Shown: positions 28,101 to 38,750, counted from the stretch's first letter. The stretch is 64,000 nucleotides of DNA from Glaciecola punicea ACAM 611 (GCF_000252165.1 NZ_BAET01000007.1:186001-250000), one strand, 5' to 3'. Made by a program: numbers and translations. The notes: a model not told the origin generated them from the sequence alone.

Positions 28101-28303
28101 ATCTTAGCTGGTCTGTGCATGCTAAGATGTCGACGCAAAGCAGTAGCGATGGCACTGCTGAAACGACTCTTGATGAATCAAGTACCCATAAAAACCCACA
28201 GCAGATACTGGTGACAGGTTACTCATGCAGAAGCCAAGTTAAACGTTTTGAGCAGTATAGGCCAAAACATCCTATTGAAGTGCTTGCGGGCATGCTCAAA
28301 TAA
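25172..28303 (+). CDS. ydiJ: FAD-linked oxidoreductase with Fe-S domain, YdiJ type (D-2-hydroxyglutarate dehydrogenase-like)
   Basis: This very long flavoprotein (about 1,043 aa; E. coli YdiJ has about 1,018) fuses an FAD-binding PCMH domain (ARGGGTGTNGQS, then STSNRATIGGMISTDASGQG), an FAD-oxidase C-terminal domain (FGHVDAGVLHVRP, MWGEHGKG), a ferredoxin-like domain (CLACKSCSSQCPVGVD) and a cysteine-rich CCG domain (VGCCGMAGTYGHE). YdiJ of E. coli oxidises D-2-hydroxyglutarate and feeds electrons onward. The start is one of two successive TTG codons (25172 or 25175) after AAGGAG at 25161-25166. It is probably followed by the DUF4826-like gene in the same transcript. Confidence 0.92.
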   Translation: MLNVLPQLSPLDTVSSETRDYLRTLSGTQYSGEIEVTYGSRLALATDNSIYQQLPQAVVLPKSVADLQLIAQTANMQAAKGKAAITFSARGGGTGTNGQSLTPGIVVDTSKYLNQILELNLEERWVRVECGVIKDVLNDFLRPYGYFFSPDLSTSNRATIGGMISTDASGQGSLVYGKTSDHLLGLKTVLANGEMLATQPMSLQEAQQTASLDTTVGAIYRQILATCVNKREDILAKFPRLNRFLTGYDLEHAFDDIQNKIDAGRLIAGAEGSLGFIAEAKLNITKIPKHTTLVNIKYDNFESALRHAPSMIAANATSVETVDSKILNLARADLVWHSVSALISDVPNKVMDGLNMVEYNSDDKHEIDRKIQILCDRLDAEIQNNNENGVIGYQLTSSLPQIKKVYGMRKQAVGLLGKTKGAKKPIAFTEDTAVPPEHLADFIMEFRELLDSHKLDYGMFGHVDAGVLHVRPMLDMCDPAQEQLVNTISHEVVALVAKYGGLMWGEHGKGYRSEFAPAFFGESLYDELRKIKRAFDPHNQMNPGKICTPFDSDHQLVKVSDTKRASYDRQIPIAFKQEFEPAMSCNGNGLCFNYDTTSPMCPSSKITHDRRHSPKGRAGLIREWLLQLSKQGVSAETVSPSSFKSNPVAKLFRKFSSQDDFNHEVFDAMNGCLACKSCSSQCPVGVDVPDFRAKFLAIYYTRYSRPLKDYFVANVETLTPLMAKAPRTVNALVQSALGSWVLRNAIGYVDTPALSSPVIEQRVKGIALVCKTHKDLTILQNMSDEQRQQHVLIVQDPFTSFYDADVVEKLASFINKIGKTPVLLPFSPNGKPQHVKGFLDKFEKTVNKTASFLSSIAQLNIAMVGADASLVLCYRDEYAKILGLAANQFAVQTVSEWLQGLDLRNITVLDNQETRHDYKLLAHCSEKTALPETEETWKKIFAQFGLTLNVTSVGCCGMAGTYGHELEHFNNSRGIYDLSWSVHAKMSTQSSSDGTAETTLDESSTHKNPQQILVTGYSCRSQVKRFEQYRPKHPIEVLAGMLK

Positions 28304-28358
28304 GCAGGTAAATATACACGTAGTTAACAATATGTAAGATAACGATAGTAGTGAAAAA

Positions 28359-28769
28359 ATGACAGATGAAATAAATAGCCAGGAAGCCCTATCAGCATGG
28401 GTTAAGCAGCAGTTCCAGAGAGCTAATAAACACCTTGCTGAAAAAGGAATCTTGTTTGACACTGTGGTTGTCGAAGAAAGTCGATACATGGCACCTGAAG
28501 TGGCGGTGTGGAAAATAAAAGACACGAAAAAGAATGTTTATTGGGTAATAAGCGGTAATTTACCTGCTGATGCTATTTCGGTTTCCGTGGCCAATTCAGC
28601 CAGAGAAGCAATACGACATTTCTCGTTGTCGTGGCAGTTAAAAGCGCAAAATATAATGAGCAGTGCAATTGTTGATAATACACAAAAAGAATTCGCAACA
28701 TTACTGACTGAAAAAGCAGAGATGCTTTATGAAGTGCAAGAGAATGAAAAGTGGTGGCAAACAGGATAA
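28359..28769 (+). CDS. DUF4826-like protein
   Basis: The 136-aa soluble protein resembles the DUF4826 family of marine gammaproteobacteria: an N-terminal AWVKQQFQRANKHLAEKG helix, a central APEVAVWKI strand, YWVISGNLPAD and a C-terminal REAIRHFSLSWQLKA helix. The function is unknown. It lies 55 bases after ydiJ in the same direction and may share its transcript. The family call is from memory of the motif pattern. Confidence 0.65.
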   Translation: MTDEINSQEALSAWVKQQFQRANKHLAEKGILFDTVVVEESRYMAPEVAVWKIKDTKKNVYWVISGNLPADAISVSVANSAREAIRHFSLSWQLKAQNIMSSAIVDNTQKEFATLLTEKAEMLYEVQENEKWWQTG

Positions 28770-28858
28770 TGTCCCATCTTTGTCAGCATGTGGTATCCGC
28801 AAAATTATGCGCGTGATATTCACCGCTGCCATTATTGAGTGCTTACCACCATAAAGCA

Positions 28859-29149
28859 TTACTCATCAGAGCTTTCGGTTTTTCTGTTAGTGAAAAAAGT
28901 CGTTCTTTTGACACGTATAGAAGCCGTTTTTGGCTCAAATAAAGTCTTTTCAATTGTCATATTAGGTAAACTAACATAGAACTTGCTTAACTCTTTATTG
29001 GCTTTTTGTTCAGCTTCGATTATTTGAACAATTTCAATTTTACTGATTTTGCTGGTTTGTGTAGGCACTACTTCGTTAGTTGAACCAGGTAGGGCGCTTA
29101 CGTTGGTTAAGCTTGTAATAAAAGCCAAACTTGCGATAGTTATATTCAC
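28859..29149 (-). CDS. Hypothetical exported protein
   Basis: The 96-aa product has a short signal-like N-terminus (about 1-18, ending VSA) followed by a hydrophilic, Lys/Thr-rich body. It would be small and periplasmic. No family is recognised. It is divergent from gcvA, sharing a control region with an 8-bp inverted repeat. Confidence 0.5.
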   Translation of the reverse strand: MNITIASLAFITSLTNVSALPGSTNEVVPTQTSKISKIEIVQIIEAEQKANKELSKFYVSLPNMTIEKTLFEPKTASIRVKRTTFFTNRKTESSDE

Positions 29150-29210
29150 TTCTTTTCCTTTGTATAAAAAATGTTTAAAAATTGCATTAAATTCGACAAA
29201 TTAATAATAC

Positions 29211-29237
29211 ATCTTTAACATATTGGTTTTTAAAGAT
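29211..29237. repeat. Inverted repeat in the gcvA upstream region
   Basis: ATCTTTAA (29211-29218) and TTAAAGAT (29230-29237) form an 8-bp inverted repeat with 11 bases between. It may be an operator for either divergent gene. Confidence 0.35.
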
Positions 29238-29353
29238 ATATTTTGTGTCACTGTCTATATTACGGCTACAATTGAAAAAAGATAAACGACAAAAATTGAT
29301 TTTTCGCATGAAAAAAACTAATATTTAAATCTACTTTTATACAAAGACTCATT

Positions 29354-30235
29354 ATGCTAAAACGATTACCACCGCTTAACTCACTCAAAGCATTTGAGTC
29401 TGCCGCTCGCCACCTCAGTTTCACTAAAGCTGCAGACGAATTGTTTGTGACACAGGCTGCGGTTAGTCATCAAATAAAAAGTCTTGAAAGCTTTTTATCA
29501 ATGAAGTTATTTCATCGTAAAAATCGCTCCTTGCTATTAACAGAAGAAGGTCAGTCCTACTTTCATGACTTACGCGATATTTTTGTGCATCTGCAAGAGG
29601 CTACCCAGCGTTTGGTGACACTTGGCACTAAAGGCGCAATCACAATCGCTACGCCACCCAGTTTCGCTAGTCAATGGTTGGTGCCACGGCTGCATCAATT
29701 TTCAGCCCAACACAGTGATATAGACGTGCGTATCAAAGCCGTTGACGCCGATGAGGGTTTTTTAGATGATTCGGTCGATATAGCAGTTTTTTACGGCAGG
29801 GGCAGTTGGTCAGGACTTGCCAGCACTAAACTGTTATCAGAATATTTAACGCCTATGTGTTCGCCGCGATTATTAGAAAGAGGTAAGCCGCTTGGCTCAC
29901 TCGAAGATTTATCGCAGCACACCTTATTGCATGACAATACTCGAATCGCGTGGAAGAATTGGTTGAGCGCATTTGGCATTAAAAATATTAATGTCAATCA
30001 AGGGCCCATTTTCAGTCACACTATGCTGGTGTTACAAGCCGCCTGCATAGGTCAAGGCGTCGCACTTTCTGACACCGTGCTGGCGAAGCCTGAAATAGAA
30101 AGTGGCCGCTTAATTTGCCCTTTTAACGAGAAGATAGAATCGAAACTGAGTCATTATTTAGTTTGTAAGGAATCTCAAGTAGAACAAAGCAAAATCAAGG
30201 TGTTTAGTGAGTGGATGCTATCGCAGGCAAAATAA
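29354..30235 (+). CDS. gcvA: Glycine cleavage regulator GcvA (LysR family)
   Basis: GcvA activates or represses the glycine-cleavage operon according to glycine and purine supply. The 293-aa protein has the almost invariant GcvA N-terminus (RLPPLNSLKAFESAARHLSF, then VTQAAVSHQIKSLE) and the VDIAVFYGRGSW and QGPIFSHTM segments of the effector domain. No gcvTHP genes are within this window. It precedes rlmM by 43 bases, as in E. coli (where one small gene intervenes), so they may be co-transcribed. Confidence 0.93.
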   Translation: MLKRLPPLNSLKAFESAARHLSFTKAADELFVTQAAVSHQIKSLESFLSMKLFHRKNRSLLLTEEGQSYFHDLRDIFVHLQEATQRLVTLGTKGAITIATPPSFASQWLVPRLHQFSAQHSDIDVRIKAVDADEGFLDDSVDIAVFYGRGSWSGLASTKLLSEYLTPMCSPRLLERGKPLGSLEDLSQHTLLHDNTRIAWKNWLSAFGIKNINVNQGPIFSHTMLVLQAACIGQGVALSDTVLAKPEIESGRLICPFNEKIESKLSHYLVCKESQVEQSKIKVFSEWMLSQAK

Positions 30236-30278
30236 CAATAATGGCAGCCGCCATTTACTTTAAAGAGCATTAATTAAA

Positions 30279-31403
30279 ATGGACCTATTATTTTACTGCC
30301 GTGGCGGATACGAAGCCGATTTATTAGCTGAACTAGAACAAGCATTAGGTCAAAAGGGTCTGTTTGGTTACGCTAAAATGTCGAAAAACAGCGCTTTTCT
30401 TCGCTATTGTTTACCGCAACATAATGCGCAGCCTTACAGCCTCGAGTCGCTAAAAGCGATCAATGAACAAGTCCCCACATTAGAAAAGTTAGTATTTGCC
30501 AGACAAAAACTGCATGTACTTGCTGACATAGAGTTTGACAGCGAAGATAGAATTAGTACTTTGTTAAAGATGTTTGACGCGCATGCTTTGCCGATGTTTT
30601 CAGACGTATTCGTTGAGTACCCTGATTCTGAAGAAGGTAAACAGTTGGCTAAGTTCTGCAAGAAATTTACGGTACCGCTGCGTAATAAGTTAAGGCAGCA
30701 GGGGCATTTACATAAAAAACCGTCGAACAATCAACCATTTCTGCATTTGTTTTTTCAACAAAGCGGTAAGTGTATAGTGGCAATAAGTATAGTAAATGAT
30801 AGAAGCCTCCATCACTTAGGAATACAGCGTTTAAAGATGCCAAGTGCCGCACCTAGCCGTTCTACCTTAAAGCTTGAAGAAGCCATTCATCTTTTTTTCA
30901 ACGAACGCCAAGCAAGCGCTTTATTTAGCCAAGGCATGCGAGCGGCTGACTTAGGCGCGTGCCCAGGAGGCTGGACCTATCAGCTAATTCAGCGAAAAAT
31001 AGTGGTTGAGGCCGTTGATCATGGTGAAATAGCTGAAAACTTAATGGCAACAGGATTGGTTGAATATTACAGCCAAGACGGCTTTTTATATAAGCCGCAG
31101 CACAGCAATGTCGACTGGTTAGTGTGCGATATGATTGAGCAGCCCACACGCGTGAGTGAATTAATGCTGCAGTGGTTAGAAACTGGCAAGGCTAATGCCT
31201 GTATTTTTAATTTGAAGCTACCGATGAATAAACGACATAAAGTAGTTGCCCCAATATTGAGCCGATTAGAAAAAGCCTTGAACGACCGTTTTAGCGAAAT
31301 TGTGATCAAGGCAAAACATTTGTATCACAATCGGGACGAAATAAGCGTGTTAATTATAGTTAACACCCAAATGATAAGTTCTTATAAGGAAAATAAGCGC
31401 TAA
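30279..31403 (+). CDS. rlmM: 23S rRNA (cytidine-2498 2'-O)-methyltransferase RlmM
   Basis: RlmM methylates the ribose of C2498 in the peptidyl-transferase centre. The 374-aa protein shows an N-terminal THUMP-like half (LLFYCRGGYEADLLAEL) and a C-terminal Rossmann methyltransferase half with the SAM motif ADLGACPGGWT at 223-233, then VDWLVCDMIE and the catalytic-lysine region NLKLPM. The length fits. It follows gcvA and is transcribed towards the EF-G2 gene. Confidence 0.95.
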   Translation: MDLLFYCRGGYEADLLAELEQALGQKGLFGYAKMSKNSAFLRYCLPQHNAQPYSLESLKAINEQVPTLEKLVFARQKLHVLADIEFDSEDRISTLLKMFDAHALPMFSDVFVEYPDSEEGKQLAKFCKKFTVPLRNKLRQQGHLHKKPSNNQPFLHLFFQQSGKCIVAISIVNDRSLHHLGIQRLKMPSAAPSRSTLKLEEAIHLFFNERQASALFSQGMRAADLGACPGGWTYQLIQRKIVVEAVDHGEIAENLMATGLVEYYSQDGFLYKPQHSNVDWLVCDMIEQPTRVSELMLQWLETGKANACIFNLKLPMNKRHKVVAPILSRLEKALNDRFSEIVIKAKHLYHNRDEISVLIIVNTQMISSYKENKR

Positions 31404-31567
31404 GAGCCTGTATTAGGGCTAACGTCGCGTAAAAAGAGGGGGTTCTTGTGGGAATATCAGTGCTTAAAAAAAATCCATATAAAAAATAAGATACAAAATG
31501 GTGTAATTTATATCCAATGCCTATATAATTCGCCGGAAATTTTTAACGAACTAATAAAGTGGGAAGC

Positions 31568-33658
31568 ATGTCAGAACTAGCTAATTACAGAAATATTGGT
31601 ATTTTTGCTCACGTTGACGCGGGCAAAACAACCACAACAGAGCGTATTTTAAAACTTACTGGTAAAATTCATAAGACTGGTGAAGTACACGATGGCGAAT
31701 CAACGACCGATTTTATGGAACAAGAAGCTGAACGCGGTATCACCATCCAATCTGCTGCAACGACTTGTTTTTGGAGAGACCATCGTTTAAATGTTATCGA
31801 TACTCCAGGGCACGTTGACTTCACGGTTGAAGTTTATCGCTCATTAAAAGTATTAGATGGCGGCGTAGGCGTTTTTTGTGGTTCTGGCGGCGTAGAGCCA
31901 CAATCAGAGACTAACTGGCGTTATGCTAACGATTCTGAAGTAGCACGAATTATCTTTGTGAATAAAATGGATCGCATGGGCGCAGACTTTTACCGTGTTG
32001 TAAAACAGGTTAAAAAAGTTCTAGGCGCAAATCCATTAGTAATGGCATTACCCATTGGTGTTGAAGATGGTTTTGTGGGTATTGTTGATGTACTAGAGCA
32101 AAAAGCCTACGTTTGGGATGACACTGGTTTGCCTGAAAACTTTGTAATAACGGATATTCCTGCTGATATGATTGAAATAGCGGCTGAATATCGTGCAATG
32201 CTTGTAGAAATGGTTGTTGATCAAGACGACGACTTAATGATGGCGTACATGGATGGCGAAGAGCCCTCTGTAGTTGACCTGAAGCGTTGTATACGCAACG
32301 GTACACGTAAATTAGATTTCTTTCCAACATACTGCGGTTCAGCGTTTAAAAACAAAGGCGTTCAAAACATTCTCGATGCAGTTGTCGATTATTTACCAAG
32401 CCCAACAGAGGTTGACCCGCAAGACCTTACCGATCCTGAAACAGGCGAACCTACTGGCGAAGTAGCTACCGTTACTATTGATGAGCCATTTCGCGCACTT
32501 GCGTTTAAGATAATGGATGACCGTTTCGGCGCATTAACATTTATTCGTGTTTACTCTGGCAAATTGAATAAAGGTGACAGTATTCTCAATTCTGCCACGG
32601 GTAAAACTGAACGCATTGGTCGAATGGTTGAAATGCATGCAAATGACCGAACTGAAATAAGTTATTGTCAAGCCGGTGATATTGTTGCAATTGTTGGCAT
32701 GAAAAACGTGAAAACAGGTCACACCCTTTGTGACCCGAAACATGAATGTACGCTTGAGCCAATGATTTTCCCAGAGCCGGTTATATCAATATCAGTTGCG
32801 CCTAAAGATAAAGGCTCAACTGAGAAAATGGGTATTGCAATTGGTAAAATGGTGGCTGAAGATCCATCTTTTCAAGTGGAAACAGATGAAGATTCAGGTG
32901 AAACTATTCTAAAAGGAATGGGTGAACTCCATTTAGATATTAAAGTAGATATTCTAAGACGTACCTACGGTGTTGATTTAGCGGTTGGACAACCTCAGGT
33001 TGCGTATCGCGAAACAATCACACAAGACATCGAAGACTCTTATACGCATAAGAAGCAGTCTGGTGGTTCTGGCCAATTTGGTAAAATTGACTATAGAATT
33101 CGCCCCGGTGAAGCGAATACTGGTTTTGTGTTTAAATCAGTTGTTGTAGGCGGTAACGTACCTAAGGAATTCTTTCCAGCGATTGAGAAAGGTTTTAAGA
33201 GTATGATGGGCCAAGGTGTTCTTGCAGGTTTCCCAGTATTGGACGTTGAAGTTGAATTATACGACGGTGGCTTCCACGCGGTTGATTCTTCGGCTATAGC
33301 ATTTGAAATTGCTGCTAAAGGTGCATTTCGTCAGTCTGTTCCAAAGGCAGGTCCACAGTTAATCGAACCCATCATGAAAGTTGATGTGTTTACGCCCGAC
33401 GACCATGTTGGTGATGTAATAGGTGACTTAAACCGTCGCCGTGGCATGATTAAAGACCAAGAAGCGGGTGTGACTGGTGTGCGAGTTAAAGCCGACGTTC
33501 CACTATCAGAAATGTTTGGCTACATTGGCACTTTACGTACTATGACGTCTGGTCGTGGTCAGTTCTCAATGGAGTTTTCACATTACAGCCCTTGTCCTAA
33601 GAATGTATCTGAAAAAGTAATTGAAGAAGTGAAAGCACGCAAAGAAGCTAAAAAATAG
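31568..33658 (+). CDS. fusA2: Elongation factor G, second paralogue (EF-G2 type)
   Basis: The 696-aa GTPase has all EF-G blocks: [15 protein letters not shown] (P-loop), [27 protein letters not shown], the [11 protein letters not shown]-like domain IV loop and a C-terminal domain with MFGYIGTLR. It stands alone, not in a str operon with rpsL-rpsG-tuf. The sequence has the character of the solitary EF-G2 of Vibrio and Shewanella (for example [17 protein letters not shown]). A canonical fusA is expected elsewhere. ATG 31568 gives the usual [13 protein letters not shown] start. A TATAAT at 31524-31529 may be its -10 box, with no good -35. Confidence 0.92.
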   Translation: MSELANYRNIGIFAHVDAGKTTTTERILKLTGKIHKTGEVHDGESTTDFMEQEAERGITIQSAATTCFWRDHRLNVIDTPGHVDFTVEVYRSLKVLDGGVGVFCGSGGVEPQSETNWRYANDSEVARIIFVNKMDRMGADFYRVVKQVKKVLGANPLVMALPIGVEDGFVGIVDVLEQKAYVWDDTGLPENFVITDIPADMIEIAAEYRAMLVEMVVDQDDDLMMAYMDGEEPSVVDLKRCIRNGTRKLDFFPTYCGSAFKNKGVQNILDAVVDYLPSPTEVDPQDLTDPETGEPTGEVATVTIDEPFRALAFKIMDDRFGALTFIRVYSGKLNKGDSILNSATGKTERIGRMVEMHANDRTEISYCQAGDIVAIVGMKNVKTGHTLCDPKHECTLEPMIFPEPVISISVAPKDKGSTEKMGIAIGKMVAEDPSFQVETDEDSGETILKGMGELHLDIKVDILRRTYGVDLAVGQPQVAYRETITQDIEDSYTHKKQSGGSGQFGKIDYRIRPGEANTGFVFKSVVVGGNVPKEFFPAIEKGFKSMMGQGVLAGFPVLDVEVELYDGGFHAVDSSAIAFEIAAKGAFRQSVPKAGPQLIEPIMKVDVFTPDDHVGDVIGDLNRRRGMIKDQEAGVTGVRVKADVPLSEMFGYIGTLRTMTSGRGQFSMEFSHYSPCPKNVSEKVIEEVKARKEAKK

Positions 33659-33704
33659 CGATTTTTGGCCTCTAGCTCAGCGAGTTTTTTGACTTGCTAA
33701 GCGC

Positions 33705-33738
33705 AAAAAAAACCAATCGTACAGATTGGTTTTTTTTT
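33705..33738. terminator. Strong bidirectional terminator after EF-G2
   Basis: A 14-bp stem (33705-33718 with 33724-33737), 5-nt loop and long A and T runs. Confidence 0.92.
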
Positions 33739-33895
33739 GCGTAAACTAATCACTGCTATCGCCAAGGTAATCCATGTCCTGCGCATAGTGAGTTTTTTGA
33801 TTGCGGCTACCTTTTCATACCGCGCTTTAAGTCCCTGTTCAGATATTTGCGCTGCAGGACTATATTTGTGTATAAGTTTTATAAGGAAATTAATC

Positions 33896-35530
33896 ATGTC
33901 AACACATCCTAATGCAGGAAAACAAGCTCAACAAAGCGAGCTAATTAATGTGGCTAAATTAACCAGTGATTATTATAGCTTACAGCCAGATATGAGCGAT
34001 CCAAGCCAAGCGGTAAGCTTCGGGACATCAGGTCACAGAGGAAGTGCATTTAAAAGCAGCTTTAACGACGCCCACATAGCGGCTATTTGCCAAGCCTTAG
34101 CCGAGTATAGATTGGCTAACAATATTACGGGTCCGCTTTTTATTGGCAAAGACACGCATGCACTGTCAGAGCCTGCACTTGTCACTGCAATAGAAGTGTT
34201 TAGCGCAAACGAAGTGTCGCTAGTTATTCAAGAAAACAATGAATACACCCCCACACCAGTTATTTCTCAAGCGATTGTATCTTACAACAAAGGGCGTTTA
34301 TCTAATCTTGCTGATGGTGTGGTGATTACCCCTTCGCACAATCCGCCTGCAGATGGCGGCTTTAAATATAATCAAACGCACGGCGGTCCAGCCGAAAGCG
34401 CTGTAACCATTCAAATTCAAAACCGCGCAAACGAAATACTTAATCATAAATTGCCCGTGAAACGGCATATTATCACCAAAGCGATGGCATCAAACTTTGT
34501 GAGCACGACTAACTTCGCAATAGACTATGTTGCGCAGTTGTCCGATGTTATAGACATGCAGGCTATCGCTAACGCTGGCCTAAGTTTAGGCACCGATCCC
34601 CTTGGCGGTTCGGGTATTCACTATTGGGATATGATCAGTGAACGCTATAATATTGATATAAAAGTGGTCAACAAATCGATTGACCAGCGTTTTGCATTTA
34701 TGCCCTGCGACAAAGACGGCAAAATACGCATGGACTGTTCATCTGCATTTGCCATGTCGGGCTTAATAAAGCTCAAAGATGAGTTTGATATTGCCTTTGG
34801 CAACGATCCCGACTTTGACCGTCACGGCATTGTGTGCAAATCAAGTGGCTTAATGAATCCTAATCATTACTTGGCGGTTGCTATTAACTATTTATGTCAG
34901 CATCGGCCGCAGTGGTCTGCGAGTTTGGGCATAGGTAAAACCTTAGTGTCTAGTAGTATGATTGACAGGGTAGTTGGCAGGCTTGGGCGTAATTTGCTGG
35001 AAATGCCCGTAGGCTTTAAATGGTTTGTTGATGGCTTAGTCAATAAATCGATTGCCTTTGCCGGTGAAGAATCTGCAGGCGGCATCTTTCTACGTCGCAA
35101 CGGTGAAACTTGGGCAACCGACAAAGACGGATTCATATTAAGCCTCTTAGCCGCTGAAATAACCGCTGTGACAGGCAAAGATCCGGGTGAACATTACACT
35201 GACTTTACCAAAGACTTCGGTGAACCAAGCTATACCAGAATAGATGTCGCTACGAGCTTAATGCAAAAACAAAAGTTGTCATCATTAACGGTAAGTGATA
35301 TTGCTGCTACGATGATGGCGGGCGAGAGCATTATCAATGTGCAAACTCATGCACCTGGTAATAATGCGCCTATTGGTGGTATCAAGGTGAGTACGCAAAA
35401 CGGCTGGTTTGCAGCGCGTCCTTCAGGCACTGAAGACGTGTATAAAATTTATGCAGAAAGTTTTAAAGGTGAAACTCATTTGCAGAACATTATTAGTGAG
35501 GCTGAGGCATTAGTTGCAAAGGCTATTTAA
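33896..35530 (+). CDS. pgm: Phosphoglucomutase (alpha-D-glucose-specific)
   Basis: Pgm interconverts glucose-1-phosphate and glucose-6-phosphate. ATG 33896 follows AAGGAAA at good spacing; an upstream in-frame GTG region is rejected because it starts inside the terminator. The 544-aa product (E. coli 546) has SFGTSGHRG near the start, the phosphoserine loop ITPSHNPP (Ser147), the metal loop GNDPDFDRHG and the sugar-binding GEESAGG, with RPSGTED near the end. The neighbour glgP yields glucose-1-phosphate, its substrate, so the pair links glycogen breakdown to glycolysis. Confidence 0.96.
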   Translation: MSTHPNAGKQAQQSELINVAKLTSDYYSLQPDMSDPSQAVSFGTSGHRGSAFKSSFNDAHIAAICQALAEYRLANNITGPLFIGKDTHALSEPALVTAIEVFSANEVSLVIQENNEYTPTPVISQAIVSYNKGRLSNLADGVVITPSHNPPADGGFKYNQTHGGPAESAVTIQIQNRANEILNHKLPVKRHIITKAMASNFVSTTNFAIDYVAQLSDVIDMQAIANAGLSLGTDPLGGSGIHYWDMISERYNIDIKVVNKSIDQRFAFMPCDKDGKIRMDCSSAFAMSGLIKLKDEFDIAFGNDPDFDRHGIVCKSSGLMNPNHYLAVAINYLCQHRPQWSASLGIGKTLVSSSMIDRVVGRLGRNLLEMPVGFKWFVDGLVNKSIAFAGEESAGGIFLRRNGETWATDKDGFILSLLAAEITAVTGKDPGEHYTDFTKDFGEPSYTRIDVATSLMQKQKLSSLTVSDIAATMMAGESIINVQTHAPGNNAPIGGIKVSTQNGWFAARPSGTEDVYKIYAESFKGETHLQNIISEAEALVAKAI

Positions 35531-35726
35531 TAGCTAAATGTATATTAATAGCTATCATAATGTTGTAAATATGTAAAACAAAGCGGATTAAAATTTATAT
35601 ATATCGAAATAGTATTAAAAATTAACAGGTTTTTAACGTTTGACTTGTTTTATTAGCGCTACATTGTAGAGTTGAAGAGAAATCTATAATAAAATTATGG
35701 GATGTTTTTTCTTTTTCAGGGTATTT

Positions 35727-38279
35727 ATGAGTAGTCAAACAGATTCAAACATCACAACACCAATAAAAGCGGCAGCAAAGCTTAGAAAGCCAGCAACAAC
35801 AAAAGCAAACCACGCGAGTCAATCAGAGAATTCCTATAGTACCAAATTAGATAAAAAAGCCTTCAAAGCATCGGTAATATCGCACTTGCATTCAACCTTA
35901 GGCACCGACGAGAACAAGGCCGACAATCACGCGTGGTTCAAGGCCACCAGCGCGGCAATTCAAGAGCTTGTGCTTAACAGATTACGTACCACTCAAAAAA
36001 CGCACTATATGAACGACACGCGCGCGGTGCATTACTTTTCTGCTGAATTTTTAATGGGTCGTTTATTGTCAAACAACATGCATAACTTCGGCTTATTTGA
36101 AACTGCAGACGCTGCGCTAAAAGAGTTAGGCGTTGATATAAGCGATGTGCTTGAAGAAGAGCCTGACATGGCCCTCGGTAACGGTGGTTTAGGTCGCTTA
36201 GCCGCCTGTTTTATTGACTCATTAGCCACAATGGAACTTCCAGCAATTGGCTATGGTATTCACTATGAAAATGGATTGTTTAGGCAGGAAATAAAAAAAG
36301 GTGCGCAAATAGAGCGTCCGGACAGCTGGCGAGACTACGGTAATCCGTGGGAAATTTGTCGGCCAGAATCTACTCAAGAAGTACCGTTATACGGCTATGT
36401 TGAAACCAAATATGGCAGCAATGGGAATATTCAAAAAGAGTGGCACCCAGGCTCTATCGTAAAAGGAGTTCCTTGGGATATTCCGGTAGTGGGTTACGGC
36501 GGCAATACGGTAAATGTGTTGCGTTTATGGCAAAGTCAGTCATCTAGTCATTTCAACTGGGATGTATTTAATGCCGGAGGTTATGTTGACGCTCAGCGCG
36601 AAAACATTCAGGCCGAAACAATATCTAAAGTTTTGTATCCAAATGATGAGACCGAAGCTGGTAAAGAGCTGCGTCTTATTCAACAATATTTTTTCAGCGC
36701 GTGTTCTTTAAAAGACATTATTCGCCGTTATAAGCGCGCCCATGGCGACGATTGGACGCGCTTTTCTGAGCAAGTTGTTATTCAATTAAATGACACGCAC
36801 CCAGCCATCGCAATTCCTGAGTTAATGCGCATATTGGTTGATCGAGCAGAGCTTGATTGGGATACCGCATGGGCTATTTCATCTAAAACCTTCGCCTATA
36901 CAAATCACACTTTGTTGCCTGAAGCGTTAGAGCGTTGGCCTGTGCGCATGCTTGAAAAAATATTACCGCGTCACCTAGAAATTATCTATGAGATTAATCA
37001 TCGTTTTATGCAAGAGCTTGAAAAGAAATGGCCCGGCGATAATGTGATGAAAGCGAAGTTGTCAATTATTGAAGAGTCTGATGAAAAAATGGTCCGAATG
37101 GGTAATCTCTCGGTAATTGGTTCGTTTAAGGTTAACGGCGTTGCTCAGATCCATTCTAAATTAGTCAAAGAAAACCTCTTTCCTGAATTTGATCAACTTT
37201 ATCCAAATAAACTGACTAACGTAACTAATGGCGTGACGCCAAGGCGCTGGTTAAAAGCGTGTAATCCTCTATTATCAGCATTAATCACCAAGAAAATTGG
37301 CGACCAATGGCCGGTAAATTTGACGCAGTTAGACAAGTTGTCAGTCTTTGCCGACGACAAAACCTTCCAAAATCAGTTTATGAAGGTAAAGCAAAAAAAT
37401 AAGGAAGCCCTAGCTAAGGAAATAAAGGCGATTACCGGCATAGCGGTAGACACTAAAGCTATATTTGACGTCCAAATAAAGCGCTTACATGAGTACAAGC
37501 GTCAGCACCTTAACCTTCTACATATTATGGCTTTGTATAAGCGCCTGCTTAAAGATCCTAGTTACGACATGCATTCGCGAGTGTTTATTTTTGGTGCAAA
37601 AGCAGCGCCTGGCTATACTCTTGCGAAAACGATTATTTATGCAATTAACAAAGTTGCGGATAAAATAAATAACGATAAGCGCATAAACAATAAGATTAAA
37701 GTCATATTTTTGCCAAATTATCGTGTGTCGCTAGCGGAGAAAATGATCCCCGCTGCAGACGTATCTCAGCAAATTTCAACCGCGGGTAAAGAAGCTTCGG
37801 GTACTGGCAACATGAAACTTGCCCTAAACGGCGCGGTCACCATTGGCACGCTAGATGGTGCGAATATTGAAATTGCAGAAGAAGTTGGCGCAGAGAATAT
37901 CTTTATTTTTGGTAAAACGGTAGACGAAGTAGCGGCCATTAACAAAGCCGGATACAAGCCGTATGATTATTACTATAATAATAGCGAAATAAAAGCGCTA
38001 CTTGACTGGCTTGATACAGACTACTTTACACCAGAACAGCCAGGAGCGCTGTCGAGCTTAAAACGCAGCATGCTAGAAGGCGGTGATCCTTACTTAGTGC
38101 TTGCCGATTTTGAGTCATACAGTAAAGCTAACGAAGCACTCGACAAAGCTTATAAAGATAAAGATCGATGGGCAAAAATGGCCATTCTAAACACCGCTAA
38201 AATGGGTAAGTTCACCTCGGATAGATCGGTACAAGAATATGTGGACCGTATTTGGAAACTTGACACATGTAAGGTGTAG
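35727..38279 (+). CDS. glgP: Glycogen/starch/alpha-glucan phosphorylase
   Basis: GlgP releases glucose-1-phosphate from alpha-1,4-glucans with PLP as cofactor. The start is ATG 35727 behind AGGG at 35718-35721; ten upstream codons are rejected because they are a Phe-rich stretch. The 850-aa protein has [39 protein letters not shown] and the PLP site [14 protein letters not shown] with Lys697. The N-terminal 35 residues are Thr/Ala/Lys-rich and longer than in E. coli. It lies about 195 bases after pgm and ends at a strong terminator. Confidence 0.96.
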   Translation: MSSQTDSNITTPIKAAAKLRKPATTKANHASQSENSYSTKLDKKAFKASVISHLHSTLGTDENKADNHAWFKATSAAIQELVLNRLRTTQKTHYMNDTRAVHYFSAEFLMGRLLSNNMHNFGLFETADAALKELGVDISDVLEEEPDMALGNGGLGRLAACFIDSLATMELPAIGYGIHYENGLFRQEIKKGAQIERPDSWRDYGNPWEICRPESTQEVPLYGYVETKYGSNGNIQKEWHPGSIVKGVPWDIPVVGYGGNTVNVLRLWQSQSSSHFNWDVFNAGGYVDAQRENIQAETISKVLYPNDETEAGKELRLIQQYFFSACSLKDIIRRYKRAHGDDWTRFSEQVVIQLNDTHPAIAIPELMRILVDRAELDWDTAWAISSKTFAYTNHTLLPEALERWPVRMLEKILPRHLEIIYEINHRFMQELEKKWPGDNVMKAKLSIIEESDEKMVRMGNLSVIGSFKVNGVAQIHSKLVKENLFPEFDQLYPNKLTNVTNGVTPRRWLKACNPLLSALITKKIGDQWPVNLTQLDKLSVFADDKTFQNQFMKVKQKNKEALAKEIKAITGIAVDTKAIFDVQIKRLHEYKRQHLNLLHIMALYKRLLKDPSYDMHSRVFIFGAKAAPGYTLAKTIIYAINKVADKINNDKRINNKIKVIFLPNYRVSLAEKMIPAADVSQQISTAGKEASGTGNMKLALNGAVTIGTLDGANIEIAEEVGAENIFIFGKTVDEVAAINKAGYKPYDYYYNNSEIKALLDWLDTDYFTPEQPGALSSLKRSMLEGGDPYLVLADFESYSKANEALDKAYKDKDRWAKMAILNTAKMGKFTSDRSVQEYVDRIWKLDTCKV

Positions 38280-38314
38280 CCTAGCTAAGGCTTATATTAA
38301 AGTATAGTAAGAAC

Positions 38315-38341
38315 AAAAAAACCGGTTTACCCGGTTTTTTT
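38315..38341. terminator. Terminator after glgP
   Basis: An 11-bp stem (38315-38325 with 38331-38341), 5-nt loop and T-run. Confidence 0.9.
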
Positions 38342-38343
38342 GT

Positions 38344-38750
38344 TTAAGATATATCAACAATCTCTGATAAGACATAGAAGCGTATTTTATTAAAACTCGA
38401 TCGCTAGGATTGTTACCTTTTTTATGAGTGTAAAATTAACGAAACATTTTAATGAAACTCTAAATCGATAGAGCGTGTCAGCGCTGATATTTTCGGTGTT
38501 ACATTCACCCACACAGCAACTTAGACAAGCTTGCGCAATGAGCATGCTCGTTTATACAATTATTTTAAAACGCCTATGTTGGTAGAGGGCACCTGTTTTA
38601 TTGCCGACTTTAAGGCTTTTTATTTTCTGAAGCGCTACAAACGGATACGGTTTTGGCCATGCTTAAGGTCGTTAATTTTCAATATATTATTCACCAATAG
38701 CACCAAAAAGTCGGCTAAAACTGTTATTATATTAATGGAATAATATATGA
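38344..38750. other. Intergenic stretch before astE
   Basis: About 400 bases. A 70-codon TTG-started frame (38531-38743) is present, but it is rich in rare aromatic and basic residues and has no ribosome binding site, so I do not call it. No RNA or terminator is seen. Confidence 0.5.

Noticed and set aside
38531-38743. 70-codon TTG-started frame before astE
   Set aside because: Weak start, no Shine-Dalgarno, unusual composition.
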